From: Acidimicrobiales bacterium
GTDB taxonomy: Bacteria; Actinomycetota; Acidimicrobiia; Acidimicrobiales; SZUA-35
Reading direction: 5' to 3'
Assembly: GCA_028285495.1 (NCBI GenBank)
Contig: JANQPB010000043.1
Location: forward strand, 1 to 64,000
Length of the DNA: 64,000 bases
In this document: in pieces, positions 37,905 through 47,147 of the stretch
How positions within the stretch are numbered: position 1 is the first letter of the stretch
Layout: each line of letters begins with the position of its first letter
The notes under the pieces: model-generated
Seen by the model: the letters and a program-made list of their open reading frames with translations, nothing else
What the model was told of the DNA's origin: nothing
The model's database searches: none
Position numbers and translations under genes: made by a program

Positions 37905-38666
37905 TCAGGCGGGTCGGGAGAAGCCGACGCCGTAGCGGCGCCGAAGCTCCGCCTCCTCGCCGTCGACCCAGCTGAAGAACCGCCCGGCGGCCCGTCGCAC
38001 CTCGGGGGTCAGCCGCTCCCCGCTGCGGTGACGGTGGGGGGTCGGCAGCGGCTCGGTCGGCAGCCCGAGGTGCTCGAGCACCCGCCGGTGGACCTCGGCC
38101 GGGCTGGCGTAGAGCTGGGCGCTGGCCACCACCAGCATCGACCCCCGGCCGACCGATGCCGCCCAGCGATCGAGCTGGCCGACGTACCGGCCCCTCGTGG
38201 CGTAGGAGTGGTCGCGGTGGGGGAGCAGGAACCGGTCGCGACGGGGGACGCCGGCCGCGGCCAGCCGCTCGGGCTCGGCGGCCAGGGCGTCGAGGAAGTC
38301 GAGCTCCTCCCGGCCGTTGCGACGGTTGTGCTGGTGGTGCGACCAGGCCCGGTCGATCGGATCGCGGACGAGGGCGACGATCGGGACCCCGGGCAGGTGG
38401 CGGGCCACCCGCTCCGGCACCCGGGGATGGAAGAGGTAGTAGGGCGAGCTCTCACCGGACCGGGTGCCGACCGGTCGGACGAACTGGCGGTGGTACCAGC
38501 GGCGCCCCCGCCAGTGCCGCAGGTCGAAGTAGTGGACCTCGCGCCGGGTCGGTGGGACGACCAGCGGGTGGGCCATCAGGGCGTCGAACAGCGAGGCCGT
38601 CCCGCACCGCTGACCGCCGACGATCAGGAAGTCGGGAGGGCGGTGCGATCCGGATCGCTCGACCAC
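37905..38666 (-). CDS. sulfotransferase
   Basis: 5'-PSB LIVGGQRCGTASLFDALMAHP and 3'-PB ALVRDPIDRAWSHHQHNRR. Start (GTG 38666) uncertain. Confidence 0.85.
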   Translation of the reverse strand: MVERSGSHRPPDFLIVGGQRCGTASLFDALMAHPLVVPPTRREVHYFDLRHWRGRRWYHRQFVRPVGTRSGESSPYYLFHPRVPERVARHLPGVPIVALVRDPIDRAWSHHQHNRRNGREELDFLDALAAEPERLAAAGVPRRDRFLLPHRDHSYATRGRYVGQLDRWAASVGRGSMLVVASAQLYASPAEVHRRVLEHLGLPTEPLPTPHRHRSGERLTPEVRRAAGRFFSWVDGEEAELRRRYGVGFSRPA

Positions 38667-39778
38667 CGGAGCTCCTCGTCGACGATGGCCTGGATCCGCT
38701 CGACGAACCGCCGGCGGGAGAAGGCGGCGGCGTGGGCCCGCAGCAGGTCGGCGTCCCAGTCGGTGGCCAGGGCCATGGCCGCAGCCTCGGAAACGGCGTC
38801 CGGGGTCGGGCCGTCGAAGAACAGACCGGTCCTGCCCTCGTCGATCGTGTCGAGGTAGCCGCCGGCCCGCAGCGCCACCGTCGGCCGGCCACGGCCCGCC
38901 GCCTCGAGCGGGGTCAGCCCGAAGTCCTCGTTGGCCGCCGCGACCAGGACCGAGCACCGCTCGTAGAGCCAGCAGAGCTGCTCGTCGGAGACCGACCCGA
39001 GCAGGGTGACGTTGGCCGGGACCTGGCGCCGGATCTCGCCCTCGGCCGGACCGGTGCCGACCACGATCAGTCGCCGGTCGGGGAGGTCCCGCATGGCCTC
39101 GGTCACGACGTGCACGTGCTTGTAGCTGAGGAGTCGCGACACGACGAGCAGGAAGCCGGGTTCGATGCCCGGGACGGGCTCGGGGCGGCCATCGAGGGTG
39201 ATCGGCGGGTGCACGACCTCGGCCTCGACCCCGTAGAACCGGCGAAGCCGATCGGCCACCTCGTTCGAGACGGCCAGGTGCCGGTCGACGGTGGCCACCG
39301 CTCGCCGGTCCCAGGCCCGCAGCAGCGGGGTGGCCAGGCGGACCGACCGGTTGATCAGACCCCGGGTGCCGAGGTAGGCGTCCTGCTGGTGGATCCACCG
39401 TGGCGGGGCGTACCAGTACACGACCTTGCGCCCGGCCGCCGGGGCGGCGTGGCTCCAGCCTGCCGAGGCGGCGAGGAGCACGTCGGCCGGCGCGTCGATC
39501 GAGCCGAAGGCCCTGGCCATCAGCGGGAACGCCCACCGGTGGTCGCGGCGGATCAGCGGCAGCCGGGAGAACCATCGGGGGCGGACGTCGACACCGGCGA
39601 ACGCCGGATAGGTGCGTTCGGGGGCGAACACCGAGGTGTGGAGGGTGTTGGTCCCGAGGGCGTCGAGCAGGACGAGGGCCACCCGCTCGGCCCCGCCCCG
39701 CTGGGCGATGTGGTCCTGGACCAGGGCGGCGCGGGGCCGCTGGCCACCCGCCCGCTCCCGTTCCCGTCGCACCACCAT
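38624..39778 (-). CDS. glycosyltransferase family 4 (group 1)
   Basis: ALVQDHIAQRGGAERV...VSNEVADRLRRFYGVEAEVVHPPI...FLLVVSRLLSYKHVHVV...EDFGLTPLEAAGRGRPTVALRAGG. Confidence 0.92.
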   Translation of the reverse strand: MVVRRERERAGGQRPRAALVQDHIAQRGGAERVALVLLDALGTNTLHTSVFAPERTYPAFAGVDVRPRWFSRLPLIRRDHRWAFPLMARAFGSIDAPADVLLAASAGWSHAAPAAGRKVVYWYAPPRWIHQQDAYLGTRGLINRSVRLATPLLRAWDRRAVATVDRHLAVSNEVADRLRRFYGVEAEVVHPPITLDGRPEPVPGIEPGFLLVVSRLLSYKHVHVVTEAMRDLPDRRLIVVGTGPAEGEIRRQVPANVTLLGSVSDEQLCWLYERCSVLVAAANEDFGLTPLEAAGRGRPTVALRAGGYLDTIDEGRTGLFFDGPTPDAVSEAAAMALATDWDADLLRAHAAAFSRRRFVERIQAIVDEELRWSSDPDRTALPTS

Positions 39779-39914
39779 GGTGACCCTCCGTCCGACCGAT
39801 TGGCCGTCGCTCCCGCCGCCCGCCGGGGCGGTCGGCCGCCAACGGCGAGACCGCGTCCCTCCCGTCAGGGTACCGATTCCGACCCGATCGGAGCAGCTCG
39901 GCCCCCGGCCGATC

Positions 39915-40772
39915 TCACCGGGCGCCGGCGACCTCGGTCGGATGTCGCTTCCCCGTCAGGCGGAGGGCCCGAGCGGCTCGCCGCAGCACCAGGCCGGGGC
40001 CGGGGCGGCCCAGGATCGCGGCCGTCGACGGCGACTCCGGGGGGAGCCGGCCCGGGTCGATCCGGGTCGGCCCGTGGCGGTCGGCCAGGAGGCCGGCGAG
40101 GTCGACCTGGGTCGGGCTCGGCCCGTCCCCGGTGGCCGCCACCCGGTCGGCGTGGTCGCCGGCGTCCGGGTCGACGAGGTCGACGGCCCGGCCGCGGTCG
40201 CCCCGATCGTCGACGCCGAGCCAGGCAGCGAGGTCGTCGATCGTGACCGCCGGTTCGGCGAGCAGGCGCTCGTGGGCGACGGCGAAGACGGCCCGCCCGC
40301 CGAGGCGGACGACGGCGTTGCGGGTGGTCCGCTCCCACAGCGCCAGGCTGCGCTCGGTCGACCAGCCCTCCCGCCGCACCAGGGAGGCGGCGACGGCCGT
40401 CGGCTCGCGGTGGACGACCACCACCCGGGACTCGGGCTGCGGCCGGGCAAGCCACGCATCGATGCACAGGCTCAGCCGGGGGTCCTTCCACAGGAAGTCA
40501 CCGCCCAGGTGGCGTTCCGCCACCCGGTCGGCGTAGGCCCGCCACCACCGCGGCGTCGCCACGACGGCCTCGGCCGGAAGGGGGTGGTCCCAGGTCGAAC
40601 GGTTGGCCAGCAGCAGGAGGTCGAGGGCCGGGCGCAGCTCGGCCCGCTCCCACTGCCCACCCGGGTTGGCGCCGACCGCCAGCCGGTTGGCCGGCAGCCC
40701 GGCGAGGGCGGAGAGCACGGCGGCGACGGCGGACGTGCCGCTGCGGTGCATCCCGACGACGTAGATCCCCAT
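39915..40772 (-). CDS. sulfotransferase-family protein
   Basis: MGIYVVGMHRSGTSAVAAVLSALAGLP (P-loop-like 5'-PSB), FLWKDPRLSLCIDAWL, VVVVHREPTAVAASLVRREG. Confidence 0.8.
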   Translation of the reverse strand: MGIYVVGMHRSGTSAVAAVLSALAGLPANRLAVGANPGGQWERAELRPALDLLLLANRSTWDHPLPAEAVVATPRWWRAYADRVAERHLGGDFLWKDPRLSLCIDAWLARPQPESRVVVVHREPTAVAASLVRREGWSTERSLALWERTTRNAVVRLGGRAVFAVAHERLLAEPAVTIDDLAAWLGVDDRGDRGRAVDLVDPDAGDHADRVAATGDGPSPTQVDLAGLLADRHGPTRIDPGRLPPESPSTAAILGRPGPGLVLRRAARALRLTGKRHPTEVAGAR

Positions 40773-40872
40773 CGGGTTCCGGTCTATCAGCTGCTGGCCC
40801 ACCCGCCGGCGGCATCGGCCTGCTCCGGCCGCTCTGGGTGCCGCATCGCCACCGGCGGTATCCTCGGACGTC

Positions 40873-41796
40873 GTGGCGGCAGAGGACCGGCGGGTCGGCG
40901 CCATCATCGTGCACTACGAGGCCCCGGACGATCTCCGGCGCTGCGTCTCGGCCCTGCAGCGAGGCGATCGGGGCCCGGATCGGATCGTGATCGTCGACAA
41001 CAGCGAGACGGCGACGGCCCGCGCCGCCGGGGCCTGCGTCGCGGCCGAGCTCGGTGTCGAGCGGATCGTGAACGACACGAACGTCGGGTTCGGCGCCGCC
41101 TGCAACCGGGGGGCCGAGGCGCTGCGGACGGCCGCCGAGGTCGACACCCTCTTCCTGGTCAACCAGGACGCCGAGGTCGGGCCCGGCGCCCTGACGCGGT
41201 TGGTCGACGCCATCGACGAGCGACCCGATCGGGGCGCCATCAGCCCGCTGATCGTCACGGCCGACGGGCGGGTCTGGTTCGCCGGCGGTGGCTTCGCGCC
41301 CGGCCTGGCCCGCTTGTCACGACCCGGTTTCGGCCGTCCGGTCGATCGTGCCGCCCTCCCTCCGCCCGGCGGGGGCCGGTCGCGCACCGATTGGCTCAAC
41401 GGCTGTGCGCTCCTCGTGCGGAGTGACGCCTGGCGGTCGGTCGGCGGGTTCGACGAGCGCTTCTTCCTCTACTGGGAGGACGTCGACCTGTCGCTCCGCC
41501 TGGCCGAGGCCGGCTGGTCGGTCGACGTCGAGCTGACCGCCGAGGTGGTGCACCACCGCTCCGAGGCCACCGATGGCCTGCGGACCCTCACCCCCCGATC
41601 GGTCGAGCACGCCATCCGCAGCCGCCTGCTGTTCGTCCGTCACCGCCAGCGCCGGCGCCACCAGCTCACCGCCGGTCCCTACACGGTCGTCAACGTCGTT
41701 CGGCTGCTGTCGCTGGCGGTCCGTTACCAGCGGGCCTCGTCGTTGGCGTACCTGCGGGCGGTGGTCGCCGGCCTCGGGCGGGGGTTGACGGATTGA
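40873..41796 (+). CDS. glycosyltransferase family 2
   Basis: GAIIVHYEAPDDLRRCVSAL...IVIVDNSE...GFGAACNRGAEAL...FFLYWEDVDLSLRLAEAGW. Confidence 0.92.
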   Translation: MAAEDRRVGAIIVHYEAPDDLRRCVSALQRGDRGPDRIVIVDNSETATARAAGACVAAELGVERIVNDTNVGFGAACNRGAEALRTAAEVDTLFLVNQDAEVGPGALTRLVDAIDERPDRGAISPLIVTADGRVWFAGGGFAPGLARLSRPGFGRPVDRAALPPPGGGRSRTDWLNGCALLVRSDAWRSVGGFDERFFLYWEDVDLSLRLAEAGWSVDVELTAEVVHHRSEATDGLRTLTPRSVEHAIRSRLLFVRHRQRRRHQLTAGPYTVVNVVRLLSLAVRYQRASSLAYLRAVVAGLGRGLTD

Positions 41797-43136
41797 TCGC
41801 CGACGACGCCGCAGGCGGAGCGGCCGGGGCCAGCGGGGCCCGCGTGCTGTTCCTCGACCAGACCGGCGCCCTCGGCGGGGGTGAGCTGGCGCTGCGCGAC
41901 GTCGTCGCCCCCTATCGCCGCGGCCGGGTGCTGCTGTTCGCCGACGGGCCGTTCCGCCAGCTGCTCGAGCGGGACGGGACGGCGGTCGAGGTCATCGCCG
42001 GCAGCGTCGGCGACCTCCGGCGGGTGCGGCGGGAGAGCGGTCCGGTGGCCGGGCTGGCCGCCGGGCCGGAGCTGCTGCGCCTCGCCCGGCAGGTCAGCGT
42101 CCGGGCCGCGACCAACGACCTCCTGTACGCCAACTCCCAGAAGGCGCTCCTGGTCGGGGCGCTGGCCTCGGTCCGGAGCCGGACGCCGCTCGTCTGGCAC
42201 CTGCACGACATCCTCGGCCCCGACCACTTCTCGGCCGCCAACGTGCGCCTGGCGGTCACCGTGGCCAACGCCGCCTGCCGGCGGGTCATCGCGGACTCCG
42301 CGGCCACCGCCCGGGCCTTCGTGGCCGCCGGCGGTCGGGCCGACCGGGTCCGGGTGGTCCACTACGGCTTCGCCCCGCCCGGCCCGGTCGGGGCCGATGC
42401 GGCCGCCGCCGATCGGCTTGCGGTTCGCGCCGAGCTCGGCGTCGATCGGGGCGCGTTCGTCGCCACCCACGTCGGCCGCCTGTCGCCGTGGAAGGGACAG
42501 GACGTCTTCCTCCGGGCGCTGGCCCGGGTGCCGGCGGCGACGGGCCTGATCGTCGGCGAGGCGCTGTTCGGCGAGCACGAGGTCGAGCCCGAGCTCCGGT
42601 CGCTGGCCCGTCGGCTCGGCGTGGAGGACCGGGTGGTCTTCACCGGGTTCCGCACCGACCCCGGGCGGATCATGGCCGCCAGCGATCTCGTGGTCCACAG
42701 CTCGACCGCACCCGAGCCCTTCGGCCGGGTCGTCGTCGAGGCCATGCTGGCCGGCACGCCGGTTGTGGCGGCCGCCGCCGGCGGGCCCCGTGAGATCGTC
42801 GACCACGGCCGGACCGGGTGGCTGGTCGAGCCCGGTGACCCGGCGGCGCTGGCCGACCGGATCGAGCACCGGCGCCGGCATCCGGCCGAGGCCCGTTCGC
42901 TGGCCGCGGCCGCAGCCGCAGACGCTTGCCGTCGGTTCACGCTGGACGCGATGCACGACGGCATCGGGCGGGTGATCGACGAGGCGCTGGGCGGCCGCCG
43001 GGCGGCCGGGGCGGCCGAGGTGGCTCCGGCCGCCGTCACCCGGGCGGCCGCGCTGCCCGTCGCCCCTCTCGCTGACGCCGACGCCGACGCCGACGACGAC
43101 AGCGACGACGCGCCACGTCGGCCGGATCGAGCATGA
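41793..43136 (+). CDS. glycosyltransferase family 4
   Basis: VLFLDQTGALGGGELALRDVV...VATHVGRLSPWKGQDVFLRAL...VVVEAMLAGTPVVAAAAGGPREIVDHGRTGWLV. TTG start in a TTGA overlap. Confidence 0.92.
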   Translation: MIADDAAGGAAGASGARVLFLDQTGALGGGELALRDVVAPYRRGRVLLFADGPFRQLLERDGTAVEVIAGSVGDLRRVRRESGPVAGLAAGPELLRLARQVSVRAATNDLLYANSQKALLVGALASVRSRTPLVWHLHDILGPDHFSAANVRLAVTVANAACRRVIADSAATARAFVAAGGRADRVRVVHYGFAPPGPVGADAAAADRLAVRAELGVDRGAFVATHVGRLSPWKGQDVFLRALARVPAATGLIVGEALFGEHEVEPELRSLARRLGVEDRVVFTGFRTDPGRIMAASDLVVHSSTAPEPFGRVVVEAMLAGTPVVAAAAGGPREIVDHGRTGWLVEPGDPAALADRIEHRRRHPAEARSLAAAAAADACRRFTLDAMHDGIGRVIDEALGGRRAAGAAEVAPAAVTRAAALPVAPLADADADADDDSDDAPRRPDRA

Positions 43137-44410
43137 CCGCGGCCCTCGACGCTCGACGCATCGCCTCGGCGGGGAGCCTTCGGGGCGGGGCCATCGCCTC
43201 CCGGGCCGTCGTCGGCCTGATCCTGGCCCGGTTCCTCGGCGCCGCCGAGTTCGGGGTCTACGTCCTGGCGATCGCCGCCGCCGGGTTGGTCGCCCTGGTC
43301 GCCAGGGCCGGGCTCGACCGACTGGCCCTGGCCGAGATCGGCCCCCGGCCCGAATCGGCCCGCGCGGTTGCCGTCACCCTCGGCCGACCGCTCCTGCTCG
43401 GCACGGTCGCGGTGGTCGCCCCCCTGCTGCTGGCGGTTGCCGTCGTCCCGTTGCCGAGCGGTCTCGACCGGGCCGCCCTGGCCCTGGCCATCGCCGCTGC
43501 CGCTCCGCTCAACGTCGTCCTCTTCGCCGCCCAGGTGCTGCGGGGCGGGCGCCGTCCGGCGGCGGCGCTGATCGTCGGCGAGCTCGGACCGCCGGTCGCC
43601 CGCCTGCTCGCCTTCGCCGCACTGCCGCTGTCGATGACCGCCGCCAGGGCCGCCGCCGCCTTCCTCGTCGGTTGGTGTGCGCTGGCCGTCGTCGGCGTGG
43701 TGGTCGTGACCCGCCTCGGTGGCCAGGACGCACGACCGGGCGGCGCCGCTTGGTCGCCGATCGAGCCGTGGCGCCGCAGCGGATCGCTGTTCGTCTTCGC
43801 CGTCGGGGGTCAGGCTCGCGACCTGCTCGCCGGGGCGGTCGGCTGGGCGGCCGGCACACCGGCCGAGGTCGGCGGTCTGGGGACGGCCGCCCGGCTCGAG
43901 CAGATGAGCCTGCTGCCGACCACCGCCACCCGCTTCGTGACGGCCCCGGAGTTGGCGTCGCGGGGCCAGGCGCTGCCGGCGTCGACGGTCGCCCTCGCCG
44001 TCACCACCGCTCGCCGGGCCCTCGCCGTCCAGCTCCCCCTCTTCGCCACCGTCGGCCTGCTCGCCCCCCAACTCCTCGGCCTGCTCGGCGACGACTTCCG
44101 TCCGGCCGCCGGCTTCCTCCGGGTGCTCGTGGTCGGGGCGCTGGTCAACAGCGTCACCGGTTCGACCACCCAGACGCTGCTCATGTCCGACCGCCGCGAC
44201 CGGCTGGCCGCCTCGTCGCTGATCGGGGTCGGCGTGCTGGCCGTGGTGGCCGGGGCGCTGGCCGTTCCGCTCGGCGTGCTCGGTGTGGCGATCGGCGTCG
44301 CCGCCGCCAACGCCGTGGTCGGACCGATGGAGTGGTGGTTCGTGCGGCGTGACCTCGGCGCCCGGATCGACGTGCTGGCGCCGGTGCCGGCGGAGTTCGG
44401 TGCCCGATGA
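43133..44410 (+). CDS. polysaccharide flippase / Wzx-like membrane protein
   Basis: About 12 hydrophobic segments; VGLILARFLGAAEFGVYVLAIAAAGLVALVARAGLDRLAL N-terminus typical of polysaccharide transporters. Confidence 0.8.
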   Translation: MTAALDARRIASAGSLRGGAIASRAVVGLILARFLGAAEFGVYVLAIAAAGLVALVARAGLDRLALAEIGPRPESARAVAVTLGRPLLLGTVAVVAPLLLAVAVVPLPSGLDRAALALAIAAAAPLNVVLFAAQVLRGGRRPAAALIVGELGPPVARLLAFAALPLSMTAARAAAAFLVGWCALAVVGVVVVTRLGGQDARPGGAAWSPIEPWRRSGSLFVFAVGGQARDLLAGAVGWAAGTPAEVGGLGTAARLEQMSLLPTTATRFVTAPELASRGQALPASTVALAVTTARRALAVQLPLFATVGLLAPQLLGLLGDDFRPAAGFLRVLVVGALVNSVTGSTTQTLLMSDRRDRLAASSLIGVGVLAVVAGALAVPLGVLGVAIGVAAANAVVGPMEWWFVRRDLGARIDVLAPVPAEFGAR

Positions 44411-45792
44411 CCGCGCCGGCCGTCGTCACCCGGTCGGCGGAGCGCCCGACCGTCGGCGGTCCCACCGCCGGCGGCGCAACGGCGGGGCCGAGCCCCGTCG
44501 GTTCTGCGCTCGACGGTCGGCCCCGGTTGGCGGTTGCGTCGGTCGCCGCCATCGCCGTCGTCAGTCCCTACGACCTGGCGCTGCCTCCCGATGGCCTGAC
44601 CGAGCTCCACCTGCGGCCGCTGCTGCTGCTCACCGCCGCCCTGGCCGCCGTCGCCGTCGTGGCCTCCGGATCGCGGGTGGATCGGGCGGCGGCGCTCGCC
44701 GTCGGTGCCGTGGTGGCCGGTCTCGTCGTCGCCACCCTGGCCTCGCCCGACCCCTCGGTCGGCTGGGCGATCGCCGTGCGGGCGCTGGTGCTCGGCCTCG
44801 CCTTCGTCGCCGCGGCGACCGTCATCGACCGGCCGGCGGCCCGTCACGCGCTGGTGACCGGGCTCGCCGTCGGCGCCGGGACGGCCGCGGTGATCGGGCT
44901 GGCGGTGCTGGCCGCGGGCGGCGACCGGTTGGGCTCCGGTCACCTGGTCGGCCAGGTCTCCGAGACCCGTGGCGTCGTCCGCCTGACCCGCCCCTTCTCC
45001 CACGCCAACGTGGCCGCCGCCTCCCTGGCCCCGGCGGCGGTGGTCCTCGCCGTCGAGGCGGTCGCCTCCCGCCGACCAGGGTCTCACCGGCCGACGGGGC
45101 GGGCGGCGACGTTGCTGGCGGTTGCCCTCCTCACCGCCGTTGCGCTCGGCCTGACCCTCAGCCGGTCCGGCGTCGGGTCGGTGCTGCTCGTCGCTGCCGG
45201 CTCCGTCGTCGCGGCCTCGACGGCCGCTCGCCGGGCGGACCGGATGGCTCCGGCCGGGGTGGCGGACGGCCGGCGCCGCGCCCCGCGGTGGTCGGCCGTC
45301 TGCGGTTGCCTGGCGGTCGCGGTGACGGCGGTCGGCGCCGGGTTGGCGTCGGGCCGGTGGGGTGACCGTCTCGATCCGGTCAACACGCCGGGGCCGGCGA
45401 CGCTCTCGAGGCCCGAGATCTGGGGTCAGGCGATCCGGGCCGTGGTCGAGCGACCCGTGACCGGCGTCGGCCCCGGCCGGTTCGGCCTCCACTCGGCCGC
45501 CATCACCGCCCCCGACCGCACGCCGGTTGTCCACGCCCATCAACCGGTGTTGGACCTGTTGGCCACCGGCGGCACCGTCGCCGTCGCCGGTCTCGTCGTC
45601 GCCGCAGTCGTCCTCGGTCGCCGCCTCGGCCCGGCCCCCCACCGCCGGGCTCCGCTCGGCCTGACCGCAGGGCTGGGCGTGGCGCTGCTCGGGATGGCGG
45701 TCGACCACCCGCTGCTCTTCTCCAGCTCGGGCAACCTGATCGCCCTGCTGGCCGGGGCCTGGTTCGCCGCCGCCAGGAGCGACGAGCCATGA
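44407..45792 (+). CDS. O-antigen ligase/polymerase (Wzy_C-like) membrane protein
   Basis: Multi-TM; SRPEIWGQAIRAVVERPVTGVGPGRFGLHS...VHAHQPVLDLLATGG. Confidence 0.8.
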   Translation: MTAPAVVTRSAERPTVGGPTAGGATAGPSPVGSALDGRPRLAVASVAAIAVVSPYDLALPPDGLTELHLRPLLLLTAALAAVAVVASGSRVDRAAALAVGAVVAGLVVATLASPDPSVGWAIAVRALVLGLAFVAAATVIDRPAARHALVTGLAVGAGTAAVIGLAVLAAGGDRLGSGHLVGQVSETRGVVRLTRPFSHANVAAASLAPAAVVLAVEAVASRRPGSHRPTGRAATLLAVALLTAVALGLTLSRSGVGSVLLVAAGSVVAASTAARRADRMAPAGVADGRRRAPRWSAVCGCLAVAVTAVGAGLASGRWGDRLDPVNTPGPATLSRPEIWGQAIRAVVERPVTGVGPGRFGLHSAAITAPDRTPVVHAHQPVLDLLATGGTVAVAGLVVAAVVLGRRLGPAPHRRAPLGLTAGLGVALLGMAVDHPLLFSSSGNLIALLAGAWFAAARSDEP

Positions 45793-47147
45793 CGGCGCTC
45801 GTCACGGTCGCCTACGTGGTCCTCGCCGCCGTCTGGGTGCTCGTCGAGGCCCGCCAGGTGCGGCCGCCCCGCCAACGGCTCCTGGTGCTGGCCTGGCAGC
45901 TGGCCGCCCTGTCCTTCGTGCCGGGGCCCGACTGGTTGGGAGGCGACCGGGGTCCGCAGGTCGTCGCTGCCGTGCTCGTCCTCGCCGCCGCCGGCGCCAC
46001 CATCGTCGCCCTCGTCTCGCCGCCGACGCCGGATGGCGGCGACCGCCCCGGGCCCCGCACCGTCGCCATCGCTCCCTGGATCGTGGTCTTCGCCGTCGTC
46101 CTCGCCGTCGCCGCCGCCACCTCGGGGTCGCCGGCCGCGTCGTGGCCACGATCCATCCGCGTCGTGCTGCTGCTGGTGGTGTTCGCCCAGACGGCGGTCT
46201 GGCTCGACCGGGCGGTCGCCCGGCAACTGTTCACCCGCTTCGTCGGCGGCCTGGCCACGCTGGTCGTCGCCGGAGCTGCGCTCGCCCCGGACGACGCCTT
46301 CCAATCGCTGGCGGCCCCCATCGTCCGCGTCGCCCTGGCCGCCCCGGCGCTCGGCTCGGGACCCCACGTGGTCGGCTGGATCGGGCTGGCCCTCCTGGCC
46401 ACCGTCGTCTGGCGCCAACTCGACGGCCTCGGGCCCGAGCCGGGCTCCGGCCGGTGGCTCGCCCTCGTCCCCGGTCCGACGCTGGTCGGCGTCGCGCTCC
46501 TGTTGCTGGCCCAGAAGCGTGCGTTCTGGCTGGCCGCGGCGGTGGCCACGCTGGTCGGCCTCGCCCTCTGCTGGCGCCGCCTGCTCCTGCCCGCCATCGT
46601 CGTCCTGGCCGCCGTCGTGGCCGTCGCCACCCTCGTCGGACCGGTCCGGGACCTGTGGGACCGGGAGCAGGCCAGACCGCAGGCCGACAACATCACCAGC
46701 ATCCGGGGTGGCATCTTCGAGGCCAGCCTCGACCGTTGGCGCGAGCGGCCGATCGTCGGCAACGGGCTCGGCGTCGGCGACCGCGACCTGCTGATCGACG
46801 TCGGTCAACCCGGCCACCGGTGGAACAGCCACGACGAGATCGGGGCCTCGCTCGCCGCCACCGGGGTGCTCGGACTGGCCGCGCTCGCCTGGGGCCACCT
46901 GGTCGGGCTCGCCGGGGCTCGCCGCGTTCGGCGCCGCTCGGGCGACCCGTGGCCGCTCATCGTCGTCGCCGGGTCGTTCGCCCTGCTGCCGTTCTGGCGG
47001 CTCTACGTCGAGCCGGTTGTCGTCGCCCTCCCGCTGCTCACCGTCGTGTTCCCGACCCACCGCTGGTGGCACCTCGGGCTCGACCGCTGGTTGCCCGGTC
47101 GGCACCCGGCGCCGGCCACCACCGCCGAGACCGGGTCGTCGCGGTGA
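45789..47147 (+). CDS. second O-antigen ligase/polymerase-like membrane protein
   Basis: Multi-TM; IRGGIFEASLDRWRERPIVGNGLGVGDRD...WNSHDEIGASLAATGVLGLAALAWGH. Confidence 0.78.
   Translation: MTALVTVAYVVLAAVWVLVEARQVRPPRQRLLVLAWQLAALSFVPGPDWLGGDRGPQVVAAVLVLAAAGATIVALVSPPTPDGGDRPGPRTVAIAPWIVVFAVVLAVAAATSGSPAASWPRSIRVVLLLVVFAQTAVWLDRAVARQLFTRFVGGLATLVVAGAALAPDDAFQSLAAPIVRVALAAPALGSGPHVVGWIGLALLATVVWRQLDGLGPEPGSGRWLALVPGPTLVGVALLLLAQKRAFWLAAAVATLVGLALCWRRLLLPAIVVLAAVVAVATLVGPVRDLWDREQARPQADNITSIRGGIFEASLDRWRERPIVGNGLGVGDRDLLIDVGQPGHRWNSHDEIGASLAATGVLGLAALAWGHLVGLAGARRVRRRSGDPWPLIVVAGSFALLPFWRLYVEPVVVALPLLTVVFPTHRWWHLGLDRWLPGRHPAPATTAETGSSR

Noticed and set aside
35385-38858. 1157-aa plus-strand ORF opposite the CoA-transferase and sulfotransferase genes
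   Set aside because: Same antisense GC artefact; repetitive V/G/R/D composition and spans two well-supported minus-strand genes.
43070-43135. GACGCC/GACGAC run near the end of the GT4 gene
   Set aside because: Simple codon repetition encoding an acidic ADADADDDSDD tail; no evidence of regulatory or phase-variable function.
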